From the NCBI GenBank assembly GCA_036250195.1, contig JAVHZZ010000005.1, positions 179,783,448-179,847,447 on the forward strand: a DNA stretch of 64,000 nucleotides, written 5' to 3'. The position numbers and the translations under genes are program-made. Positions 35,400 to 46,420 of this stretch are shown here, in pieces (within the stretch, counting starts at the first letter, position 1; each line of letters begins with the position of its first letter). Under the pieces are notes generated by a model that was given only the letters and a program-made list of their open reading frames with translations, did not search any database and was not told the origin of the DNA. The DNA comes from Mixophyes australis. Its lineage: Eukaryota; Chordata; Amphibia; Anura; Limnodynastidae.

Positions 35400-36772
35400 A
35401 ACTGTATTCAGTGATAAAATCCAACCCCTTATCAGATGTATCTACTCTCCATTTCTTTGTTGATGCTCTCCTGTTATTATTCTTATTCATGATTATTTCT
35501 CTATCAGTATGTTTTACCCTACTACAGCCATCTTTAAATGTGGTATCTACAAAATCAGTCATATTGGTATGTGATTTTGAATGGCAAATTGTACTAATTA
35601 ACATACTTAAAATTCACCCTCAGTGCCATCCTAAATAAAAATGAAATCTTCAAATCTGTAGTAAGTGATTTGTTTCCAATAGTTCCAATATCCAAAAACT
35701 TGTGACTCTCACCAACCAATAAAAAAATTGGCTTAAGAGAGAATTAAAGGTTTAAAATAAATCAAATAACACATTATTTGATGGTTGTTTTATTTCTTTT
35801 TTTGTGGTATATCTATTTGATCAACACTGAAAAACATGCATGTCAATAGCAGGAATAATAGACCCAGAGGGTTTTAGACTTAAAGGTAAAGATGCACAAT
35901 CTGCTTTTAAACAAAGATGGATCTGCACTGTTGTATTCTCACATCTGTATTTTGAGCTGTATGCACCTTAAGGTATGTGCAACTTTAAATTAAGTGTACA
36001 GATGTGTTTGTAGCAGAGATGCGTTGGTCTTCATCATAAAATAAGCATCTGAAAGGGGCATGCTTAACTGAATTTCCTGTACTAGACAATTTATAAGCCA
36101 AAATAAATATTTAAGGTTGCACTCTTTTTTTCAGCTCTAACATTAAAGGGATTGTACATAGCCCCTTTCTCATTTAGGGCCTCATTTAGAGTTGGTAGGT
36201 TAGGAAATCCATAAAAGGTTTGTACTTTTGCACCTAGACAAACCATGTTGTGATGCAAGGGTTCAACTGCAATTTTCTTGTTGCATCAGGACAATGCCCT
36301 CTTTTGCATGTATGAAACAAATACTGACAAACTTTATTTTTACACTGCAATGTAGAGTTGAGCTAAGATGCGTCCCCTTCCCCCCTCTCACTTAATTATC
36401 CCTCTATCCCCTAAATTGCACATTTTACTTTTGCCTCTGATTGAGACTTATTGTTCAAGCCATCCCATTCCCTACTCAATTCAAGATCCAGTTCTCCTCT
36501 ATATAAAAACATCAATTCATAGGGAGATAAGCCTTAGCATATTTCACTTTATGTGAATCTTTTTTTTTTTTTTCTAAATCGGCCTGTATATTTGCCCTGA
36601 CAAATCGTTGCATATAGGAGCTATGATTAAAAGCAGATTCGGTTACTTTTGTCCAACAAAAGAAACCTTTTGGAATGTGTTACTGGATGGACTTGCTTAA
36701 CTACCTGGTCTTTCGGGGGATGTTCTTCCTGCACAGTTTATCTGGATTTCCTGCTTACCGTCAATAACTGAC
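35400..36772. other. Intron 1, no gene recognised
   Basis: Possible MITE start AGGGCCTCATTTAGAG at 36175 without a matching right end. Otherwise AT-rich. Confidence 0.4.
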
Positions 36773-37743
36773 TGTTACGGACCACTCCTACTGGTGTCAC
36801 CTTGTCACCAGACAGTCTTCGACTGCAAATGCCAGCTGTGCACTAGTTGTAGGAGAATTCGCTTGCTAGCACTGGGCTTCTTTGCGGCACCCAGAACAGC
36901 TTACTTTTGGGGTAGCTGGTATAGCTGATACAATGCTTCTTTGCTGTGGGCTGGCTGGTACCTCCTGACCGCTTACTATGAATCGGGACTGCTGGTTAGT
37001 GGGCAGAAAGTTGATACAGAGATGCTGGGTTCAACACAGGACAGCTGGGGAATGGATTAGAGTGTAAGCTCTTATCTGTTGGTCACAGCATACAGCAGGT
37101 AATAGTCGCACGCAGAATCTTCAAGCGATGATGGTTTATTGCTCAAGAGTCCTGAAAAGGACTTTTACACACCAGTTTGAGGTACTGGTGATCATCCAGA
37201 GGTTACAGATGGAATGATACAGTACATGGTCAAACCGTGCTCTTTTTTATACAGTTTTTGACACATAGCCTGGCAGTGGATAATCCAGCCTCTGAACCTC
37301 CCTGGCACCAAAACAGCTGAGATTGCATAAGATAATTTAACGTCAGGATGTTATATATTCTCCAGACTTGGAGTTAATGCAATTTTAAGTGTTGGCAAAA
37401 TTCACATCAATCTGTGATTTCCTGAGCCTTACGAATTATATGAAATCTGACAGCAAGTCTAATTACCCCCTCCTGTGTTTTTCAGGTTAAAAAGACATAT
37501 TGGTCACTGAGATTAAAAGGTCTAATTAAAATGAGATTACCTGCCTTCACACAGTTGTAGAAACACACTTCCTCCATACATGCCTAATTGGGATTTCCTC
37601 TAGAGAAGTTATAAAACCAACTTGTGACATACTGTCTCAGAAATAAATACATTTCCATATAAAATACATGCCAATACAAAAATTGTTACATTTGTAATTA
37701 TATAAATTGGCCCACTGCGCTGTTAATTTAACTAAAATTTATA
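36773..37743 (+). mobile_element. LTR, family A, copy 2 (main part; cut by a Tc1 element)
   Basis: Starts TGTTACGGACCAC and runs colinear with the other two family A LTRs (shared phrases GCAGAAAGTTG/TCTGTTGGTCACAG near 37010-37090 and GTCTCAGAAATAA near 37635) until it is broken by the Tc1 element at 37744. Its last 17 bp (TAAATGATCCAGCCACA) reappear at 39296-39312. More diverged than copies 1 and 3. Confidence 0.75.
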
Positions 37744-39295
37744 CAGCGGGTGAAATAAGTATTGAACACCAACATTTTTCTCAGTAAAAATATATTTAAT
37801 GTGGCTTTTGTAATGAAATGTACATCAAATGTCAGCAACAACCCTTGCAATCCACTCATGCAAAAAAAATCAAACCATAGATGTCCATAATATAAGTTGT
37901 GTGTAGCAATGTGAAATGACACAGGGAAAAAGTATTGAACACATGAAGAAAGGGAGGTGCAAAAAGGCATGGAAAGCCAAGACACCAGCTGAAATCTATC
38001 AGTAATTGGAAGGCAATCCTGCCAGTTGGTTAAGCCACAACTGATGGCCTATAAAAAGGTGTCTCATTAGGAAGGTGTCACACAAGAAACATCTAATGAT
38101 GGGTAAAAGCAAAGAGCTCTCAAGACCTTCGCTACCTTTTTTGTTGCAAAACATACTGATGGCATTGGTTACAGAAGAATCTCTAAACTGCTGAATGGTC
38201 CAGTGAGTACTGTTGGGACCATAATCTGGAAATGGAAAGAACATCATTTCACCATAAATTGGCCACGACCAGGTGCACATCGCAAGATTTCTGACAGAGA
38301 AGTGAAATTATCGGTGGAATTGTCCAACAGAACCAAGGACCACTTGTGGAGAGCTTCAGAAAAACCTTGAATTAGCAGGTACAATTGTTTAAAAGAAAAC
38401 AATAAGTAATGCGGTCAACCGCCATGGCCTGTGTGCATGCTCACCACTCAAGACTCCTTTGCTGAAGAAAAAACATGTTGAAGCTCGTTTTAAAGTTTGC
38501 TGTACAACATTTGTAAACAGCGTGGAAAATACTGGGAGAATATAGTTTAGGCAAATGAGAGCAAAATTGAACTCTTTGAGTGCTTAATACACGCCATGTT
38601 TGAAGGGGAAATGGCACTGCACATCACTCCCGAAACACCATAAAAAGAGTGAAGTTTGGAGGTGGGAACATACTGCATATAATTAAAAAAAGGATGCATG
38701 GCAAAAATGTACGGAGACATTCTTGAAAAAATTCTGCTACCATCTACCAGGATGTTGAAGATGAAACGAGGGTGGACATTTCAGCAAGACAATGATCCCA
38801 AACACACAACCAAGGACACTCTCAATTGGTTTTAGAGAAAGAAAAAGCTGCTAGAAAATGCCTAGCCAATCACCTGTCTTGAATCTAATTGAAAATCTAT
38901 GGAAAGAACTAACGATCAGAGTTCATAGAAGAAGCCCATAGAACTTTCAAGATTTGAAGACTTTTTGCGTTGAAGAATGGGGCAACAGCACACTTGAGCA
39001 ATGCATGCGACTAGTTTCTCCATACAGGAGGCATCTTAAAGCTGTCATTACCAACAAAGGCTTTTGTACACAGTATTAAATACATTTCAAGAAACTTGTT
39101 CAATACTTTTTCCCTGTGTCATTTCGCATCATTACACAAAACTTAAATTATGGACATCTATGGTTTGATATCTTTGCATGTGTGGATTGCAAGGGTTGTT
39201 GATGACATTTGGTGTAAATTTCATTACAATAGCCACATTAAATATATATTTACTGAGAAAAATATTGATGTGTTCAATACTTATTTCACCCACTG
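37744..39295 (+). mobile_element. Tc1-like transposon inserted in the LTR, IR/DR type
   Basis: Terminal repeats CAGCGGGTGAAATAAGTATT at the left and AATACTTATTTCACCCACTG at the right, TA at both flanks (37742-37743, 39296-39297). Inverted repeats extend about 200 bp and include a second AAGTATTGAACACAT copy (37930-37944; mirrored near 39098), an IR/DR layout. Length 1552 bp. A decayed transposase lies on the + strand at about 38097-39080. Confidence 0.92.
38097..39080 (+). pseudogene. Decayed Tc1-like transposase
   Basis: Recognisable pieces: HTH phrase GYRRISKLLNGPVSTVGTII (38165-38224) then WKWKEHHFTINWPRPGAHRK, later [17 protein letters not shown] (near 38790) and an N-LIENLWKELTIRVHR stretch (38883-38930). 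The Glu-containing box survives as LIENLWKE; many stops and shifts. Cannot make transposase. Confidence 0.8.
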
Positions 39296-39312
39296 TAAAT
39301 GATCCAGCCACA
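39296..39312 (+). mobile_element. LTR family A copy 2, last 17 bp after the Tc1 insertion
   Basis: TAAATGATCCAGCCACA matches the 3' end of the LTR at 41295-42348 (TATGTGATCCAGACACA). It closes the LTR that starts at 36773. Confidence 0.75.
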
Positions 39313-39420
39313 GAAGGGCATGCTCCTTTTTTATTGGTTGTATTATTTGTAACATGAGGTTATTATGCTCATGCATTTTTTTAAATGGATCCTTAATGTA
39401 TTCTATTTTTTCATATCCAG

Positions 39421-40084
39421 GTAGAAAGAATTGTTGACAAGAGGAAAAATAAAAAAGGTAAAATTGAGTATCTGGTGCATTGGAAAGGATACGATAATGG
39501 TGATGATACCTGGGAACCAGAACAACATTTAGTAAACTGTGAAGAATATATTCATGAATTCAACAGAAGACACAATGAAAAGCCAAAAGACAACAACACA
39601 ATAGCAAAAGCAAATCGGACGTCTCCCAATAATGCCAGAAAACAAATCTCCAGGTCAACCAATAGTTCTTTTTCAAGAACGTCTCCAAAATCATTGACTT
39701 TTAGTAAGGACAGTGAATCAAAAAATACACCACTTTCTACTAGTCCAAAATTACGCAAAAGTCCTTCTCAAGTAATTCCAGTAAGGAAAAATATGGACCT
39801 TTCTAGAACGGGTATTAAAATACTTGTACCTAAAAGTCCAATGAAAAACAGGAGTTCAGTAGATGGATTTCAGAATGAAACTGGAGAAAAGCTAAATCAT
39901 ATTGAACAGGAGCAGGATTCTGTTGCTCCTGAGGTAACTGCTGAGAAGCCAGTTGGTGCTTTACTGGGACCTGGTGCAGAGAGGGCTCGAATGGGAAGCA
40001 GACCAAGACCACCATCACTAGCCCCACAAATTCAGCTACCATTGACAATTACCGCAACATCAGCTTTAGCAGTAAATGGAAAAG
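39421..40084 (+). CDS. CDYL: CDYL coding exon 2: chromodomain and linker (residues 9-230)
   Basis: Acceptor TTTTTTCATATCCAG ends at 39420; donor GTAAGT starts at 40085, leaving phase 1. The exon carries most of the chromodomain: [14 protein letters not shown], then EYLVHWKGY and [10 protein letters not shown], with Trp29 and Tyr32 completing the aromatic cage begun by Tyr7 in exon 1. After the chromodomain come Ser/Asn/Lys-rich linker sequence with [16 protein letters not shown] and the conserved block [20 protein letters not shown]. Compared with my memory of human CDYL, Arg28 is His here and the linker has several substitutions but stays colinear. An LTR/Tc1 nest ends only 108 bp upstream of this exon. 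Confidence 0.96.
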
Positions 40085-41289
40085 GTAAGTTGCAGCTTAT
40101 TTCCGCCATTTTCTTGCTGATTCAGAGTTAAACAATCTGCCCCAGGAAGTGACAATAACTAAATGAAATAACAAGTAACAATCTGCTGCATGTAATGCTA
40201 GCTATTTGTGGAAGAGGTGCTGTAATGTACCTTCCACACCCTAATACTACCTTTGGCATTCTAGCTTGAAATTTACAGTTTTCCAATTTAACATGGGGCC
40301 AACAAAACATATCCTTATTTGTTATCATTAAAAACAAAGCAACCCTGGTTTTATATTGATTGATATGCTCATGCCAGCATACTTTATATAAACCGCAATG
40401 ATGTCATGCTTGTGACGCTACATTACATCACACCACACCTTGTTACAAGCAAGTCATTCTGACAGTATTTCTATTTTTGTAGATGGTGTCATATAAGAAT
40501 GTTTAATGTCTGGTTACACAACTTCTTATTTGTAAAGCAGTAGATGATTTGGTTAGATGTTTTCTTTGTAGTTTGTTTTACATATGTATATAGCAGTATT
40601 CTTTTAGTTGAAGGACAGCACATTTCAAAAAATGTAATTGTTCCATTATCAATACTTTTTAATTAAAAGCAGGGCTTTACAATATTTTAGATGTATTTTT
40701 GACTTTTTTTAAGTTTCCATGAAATTACACATTGTCAAAGTGAGTGATGTGATATGTGCTGATGAACCATTTCTTTGAGAGTGATTCAATTCAAAGCAGC
40801 GTGCTGCCGGACATCACCACCATGTCAGGCTGTGCACATTGTCACCTATTACGGTTAAGGTATCGCCCCTCATTTTTCTGCGCAATCCTTAGATTTGCAA
40901 AGATAAATGAGCGGAGAAACATTGCCACAAAGTGTCTTCGTGGACTGTTCGAGAGGCACGCCGCAGCACATCGTTTTGAATTGAATATCCCCCTTGAAGT
41001 ACAAAGTGTAGATTTTGCCTTTCTGTAAATACACCTAAAAATCAAAGCTCTAATTTGAACAAAATAATGAATCGCGTTATTATTTTAATGCATTTGAAAG
41101 TAGACATCAGCACTTAATTATTGATTTTAGACTTGCTAGGAGTACATTTTAGATTTACTTTTGTGAACATGTTTAATATGTTTGCCATTATTAGTCTATA
41201 TGTCACAATGGTGTATTTATGTAATATTCTAGTGCAGCTTCTCCAATCCTGTATGCTTTCCTCAAGTACATTAAAAAGTCCCCTATGTA
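40085..41289. other. Start of CDYL intron 2; small Harbinger-like MITE at 40783-40995
   Basis: ATTCAATTCAAA (40783-40794) is mirrored by TTTGAATTGAAT (40975-40986) followed by ATCCCCCTT, the GGGGGTATTCAATT-type end I associate with frog Harbinger MITEs. The ORF across it is not a gene. Confidence 0.45.
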
Positions 41290-42353
41290 CTGGATGTGAC
41301 AGGATGGACCGCCTATGCCACCTTGTCTGTTGTTGCTGGGAACCGGCTGGGCTTACTTTGCCACCGTTTCCTTTTGTTATTCCAAATGCGCCCTCTTGCC
41401 GCAGTAGGAGGGGCTTACAAAGGCTGTCACCATTGGACTCCTATACCGACATCCAGAACCAGGTTTCTTCTGGGTAACTGACGCTTCTAGCGTATCTCGT
41501 TGCTGGTGTACCTGGGCTGGTACTTCTGACCTCTTACTATGGATCAGGGAAGCTGTGGATGGATCCCCCCTGGCCTATCACACTGACCAGGGCTGCATGG
41601 GTAGCAGGCAGAGCGGTAGTACCGGAAAGCTTGGGTCCAAACCTCAGAGACAGCCAGAGAACGGATTAGATTTAGGGTCTAATCTGCAGGTCACCAGAAT
41701 ACAGCAATATTGAAGATGTTTCCAAGCAGGTCTTTGAAGCAAGATGTTTATTTGCTATCACACAGTTTGGAGGTACCAGTGATCAGGTCAGATGTTAAAA
41801 TCAAAAGAATAAGTTTCCAATACAAGCTAGTGCCTTTTATACAATTTAGACACAGGCTATTTTTAGCATCCGGATATAAACTGTTTACACAAACATGTAT
41901 TTACCTGCATTGCAAAGCCAATAATATTTACACTTGGCTATGAAATTCTTAAAAACCTTGCTGTCATATCCTGTGTCTCATTTCAGAGGCAGGATACATA
42001 CTAGCAAGTCAAAAGGTCTGACATGAATACCTTCTTCAGACAGTCGCTGAATACACATTCCCACAGAACAACAAAAACCCAAAACTAGCCACTTCCCCAC
42101 ATCACAATACACCAAAGGCTTTGTAAACAAAGGCTCATTGTATCAGATATATACATCAGACATAATGCATTTCCTCTAGAGAGGCTAAACAGAAAAACAC
42201 ATTTTCTACCCTGGTCTCAGAAATAATGATTTCCTATCTCAAAATATACACAATATTAAAAATAAGTGCATTTATATAAATAAGTGCCCCGCGCTATATC
42301 CTTTAAATAAATTCATACCATAAGTTATTTATATGTGATCCAGACACACTGGA
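41290..42353 (+). mobile_element. Solo LTR, family A, copy 3, perfect 5-bp TSD
   Basis: LTR 41295-42348 (1054 bp) begins TGTGACAGGATGGACC and ends GATCCAGACACA; the target CTGGA is repeated at 41290-41294 and 42349-42353. Very similar to 21697-22746. No internal region. Confidence 0.9.
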
Positions 42354-44130
42354 CCTTTTGAAAATGACTCTGACCAAATAAACTTACTATGAATTCTCTT
42401 AGCTCACCCTCCACTACATGCGTTCCCTGTTCGTTTCTAAACTCTGCGTAGGACCCTCTTTACAATTTTGTATCATATTGTTTTTAGTTTGTAAAGTCTG
42501 TGTAACTGTTAGAAAATGTATAGTGTTATGTAAAATGTTGGTGCTTTAAATATTCTGGATAATAATTGCCATAAAATAGTTAAATGCTTATTCAGATATA
42601 CAGTTTTGATCCCATGCCAATCCTATGTGTAACATTAAAGAAAATTAAGTTGTTATCAACATTGAGAAATAAAGGTTGCTATTGGCTTGACTGCAAAGAT
42701 GCAGTGCACTTGGTTGCCTATTGCATCCTATATTTTGTTCACTGATACAGCTTAATACCTTGAAACACAAAAATATGGCTAATAGCATTTTCTATGTGCT
42801 TTCAATCTACTGTAATGGTAGTGCATGTTAGCCAATTTGAAATAATTTATGATGTGTTCTAAAATGTTAAGCATGGCTTTAAAATTTTAGAATGCAGTGG
42901 TGAAAACTGTATAATTTACTCTTGGTTTTTCGCAATTTTAATCTACTTTTTCATGTGTTTTTTTTTTTTTTTTTTTCACCTAATGAAAGGCACAAAAAGC
43001 AGATCGGTATAAGAGAGTCATTTTATGTGCTCTGATATAATTCTGTGCCTAACTTGCATTGGTCTTTGTTTTTTCTTTGATTTATTTTATATATGTTGAA
43101 GATAGCTTAGCCAAATAAAAATATTTGTCTGTCACATTTTTTTTTATAGTATGAGTGTGATTAATATACTGTTTTTATTGTTTAGTAATATGTTATGTCT
43201 AATCAAATTGCTGGCATTTGCATCCATTCCTTGATCTATATAGGGTATTCTGTTGTATACATAACCAGGTGTTCGGTTTTCTTATCTCCTCCTGAGATAA
43301 ATGAAAATATAAGCTTCACTTTTTATAAGTAAATTGTTTTATATGCATATTCTCTAAAATAATTGGTCATTCATTGTATTGCTATCCATTATATTACCTT
43401 GGCAATATTGCAGCTCCCCCTCACGTTAATAATTGTAAGTATTCAGATAATTATGGTGCAAATAAAGTAAAAATGAGCCTTTACTGAAGCAAGATTTTGT
43501 CTTGTGTAAATATATTTTCAATATATTATATTAAATATATATTATATTCAATGGTTTTTTTTTATGTGCATCTGTATGTGCGCAAGTTATATGTAGATTC
43601 CTGGTTGAATTTGTTAATGAGTATAAACTGCCATATTGCCTATTCCCCGGAGATTTGTGACCAGCCACTTCACTTTCATTCTCAGGCTTGGTGTTAGTGG
43701 AGATCTTTTCACAGCTTGTGAATAAGAATACTTTTAATTTGTTGTGGAATGAGTATAAATAGGCACAGTTACACATTGTCTTTAAGACACAGTAGTTTGG
43801 TAAATGGTTGTCACTGTTATGAAACAGTTACAAAAAAGACCCCTGTCCTAGTCCAAGTGACAAACTTCTAGAGCGTGTTCTGCAGGCTCTTTGACCTGAA
43901 ACGGTACCATGGCAGGCTATTGCATTCCACTTCACACTGAAACTAAGCTCTACAAACTATTATAAGCTGTTTGATAGACCTCGCCTTACTTAAGGCACAG
44001 GCACTGATTGTTCAAACAAGCTTTGTTAATATGGTATGCCTTCTCCTATGAAAATCCTAGAGACATTGAAAGCTCCACCATAAAATGTTATCCATTTAAC
44101 TGCGGGTAGACACATTGCCTTCTAGGAATA
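42354..44130. other. Intron 2, nothing recognised
   Basis: AT-rich with a poly-T run at 42957-42976. No repeat family or gene seen. Confidence 0.5.
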
Positions 44131-44329
44131 CCTGTGACCAGGGCCGGACTGGGACTAAAAATCAGCCCTGGCATTTAAAATACAGAGGCCCACCTCAGTT
44201 CAAGCATGAAAGAAGCTTTGTGCCGCCACGCAGCGGCAGCACCGAAAAGGGCGTGACTTCATTGTTTTGTGTGTGTGGCCAACATGGGGCATTCATACAT
44301 ACATTATAATAAAACACTACATTTATCAC

Positions 44330-46150
44330 AGCCCCCCTCAGTGAAACAAAGGCCCCAGTCAGTGAGATACACACAGCCCCAGTCAGTGAGACACACAGCC
44401 CCCCTCAGTAATACACACAGCCCGAGTCAGTGAGACACACAACCCCCCCTCAGTAATATACACAGCCCCCCCTCAGTAATATACACAGCCCCCCTCAGTA
44501 ATACACACAGCCCCCCTCAGTAATACACAGTCCCCCCTCAGTAATACACAGTCCCCCCTCAGTAATATACACAGCCCCCCATCAGTAATATACACAGCCC
44601 CCCCTCAGTAATACACACAGCCCCCCCTCACTAATACACACAGCCCCCCCTCACTAATATACACAGCCCCCCCTCACTAATATACACAGTCACCCCTCAG
44701 TAATATACACAGCCCCACCTCAGTAATATACACAGCCCCCCTCAGTAATACACACAGCCCCCCTCAGTAATACACAGCCCCCCTCAGTAATATACACAGC
44801 CCCCCTCAGTAATACACAGCCCCCCTCAGTAATACACAGCCCCCCTCAGTAATACACACAGCCCCCCTCAGTAATATACACAGCCCCCCCTCAGTAATAC
44901 ACAGCCCCCCTCAGTAATACACAGCCCCCCTCAGTAATACACAGCCCCTCTCAGTAATACACAGTCCCCCTCAGTAATACACACAGCCCCCCTCAGTAAT
45001 ACACACAGCCCCCCCTCAGTAATACACACAGCCCCCCCTCAGTAATACACACAGCCCCCCCTCAGTAATACACACAGCCCCCCCTCAGTAATATACAGTC
45101 ACCCCTCAGTAATACACAGTCACCCCTCAGTAATATACACAGCCCCACCTCAGTAATATACACAGCTCCCCTCAGTAATACACACAGCCCCCCTCAGTAA
45201 TACACACAGCCCCCCCTCAGTAATACACACAGCCCCCCTCAGTAATATACACAGCCCCCCCTCAGTAATATGCACAGCCCCCCCTCAGTAATATACACAG
45301 CCCCCCTCAGTAATATACACAGCCCCCCTCAGTAATATACACAGCCCCCCCTCAGTAATATACACAGCCCCCCCTCAGTAATATACACAGCCCCCCTCAG
45401 TAATACACAGCCCCCCTCAGTAATATACACAGCCCCCCTCAGTAATATACACAGCCCCCCCTCAGTAATATACACAGCCCCCCCTCAGTAATATACACAG
45501 CCCCCCTCAGTAATATACACAGCCCCCCTCAGTAATACACACAGCCCCCCATAGTAATATACACAGCCCCCCCTCAGTAATATACACAGCCCCCCATAGT
45601 AATATACACAGCCCCCCTCAGTAATACACAGCCCCCCTCAGTAATACACAGCCCCCCTCAGTAATACACAGCCCCCCTCAGTAATACACACAGCCCCCCC
45701 TCAGTAATACACAGCCCCCCTCAGTAATACACAGCCCCCCTCAGTAATACACACAGCCCCCCTCAGTAATACACACAGCCCCCCTCAGTAATATACACAG
45801 CCCCCCCTCAGTAATATACACAGCCCCCCCTCAGTAATATACACAGCCCCCCTCAGTAATATACACAGCCCCCCCTCAGTAATATACACAGCCCCCCTCA
45901 GTAATATACACAGCCCCCCTCAGTAATACACACAGCCCCCCATAGTAATATACACAGCCCCCCCTCAGTAATATACACAGCCCCCCCTCAGTAATATACA
46001 CAGCCCCCCTCAGTAATACACAGCCCCCCTCAGTAATACACACAGCCCCCCTCAGTAATACACACAGCCCCCCCTCAGTAATACACACAGCCCCCCTCAG
46101 TAATACACAGCCCCCCTCAGTAATATACACAGCCCCCCCTCAGTAATATA
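44330..46150. repeat. Minisatellite, unit about 18-23 bp, C-rich
   Basis: Unit CAGTAATATACACAGCCCCC with variable C-run (4-7) and TA/CA number; by length some 85 to 90 copies. Variants (CACTAATA, CCATAGTAATA, CAGTCACCCC, CAGCCCCACC) are scattered and some are shared in blocks. The - strand is G-rich. Confidence 0.97.
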
Positions 46151-46160
46151 CACTCACCTT

Positions 46161-46307
46161 GTTGCTCGGCGGAGGGAGCTCAATGTGATGTGCGGCTGTT
46201 GCCAGTGATCACATGGGACGCGCACCATGTGACAGGTGCTGTCCCATGTGATTAATATCACATGACCGCACATCACATTGAACTCCCTCCGCCGAGCAGC
46301 GCACAGT
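46161..46307. repeat. Imperfect 30-bp-arm hairpin inside the hAT element
   Basis: GCTCGGCGGAGGGAGCTCAA followed by TGTGATGTGCGG at the left pairs with CCGCACATCACATTGAACTC and CCTCCGCCGAGC at the right; the spacer holds a second inverted pair (ATCACATGGGAC / GTCCCATGTGAT). Confidence 0.85.
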
Positions 46308-46420
46308 GAGCTGCGCTGCTCGGGCGGGCATGGTGCCCCCATCGGATCGGCCCAATTAGCCATCGGCCCTTCTGGCATTTGCCAGAAGTGCCCGATGGCC
46401 AGTCCGGCCCTGCCTGTGAC

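Larger units (their letters stand above)
44131..46420. mobile_element. hAT-type element carrying a large minisatellite, perfect 8-bp TSD
   Basis: Element 44139-46412 starts CAGGGCCGGACTGG and ends CCAGTCCGGCCCTG, perfect 14-bp terminal inverted repeats. Target CCTGTGAC is duplicated at 44131-44138 and 46413-46420. The interior is a C-rich tandem array (44330-46150) and, next to the right end, an inverted repeat. No transposase, so non-autonomous. Confidence 0.93.

Noticed and set aside
40085..40131. Read-through of CDYL exon 2 into the intron (ORF to 40131)
   Set aside because: GTAAGT at 40085 is a strong donor and the joined exon 3 restores the known protein.
45876..46130. 84-codon - strand ORF of repeated ITEGGCVLLRGAV units
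   Set aside because: It is a translation of the minisatellite; unit length varies and the frame is held only by chance.
44330..46150. Tandem array considered as a CRISPR array
   Set aside because: Units vary in length and there are no unique spacers; eukaryotic minisatellite in a hAT element.
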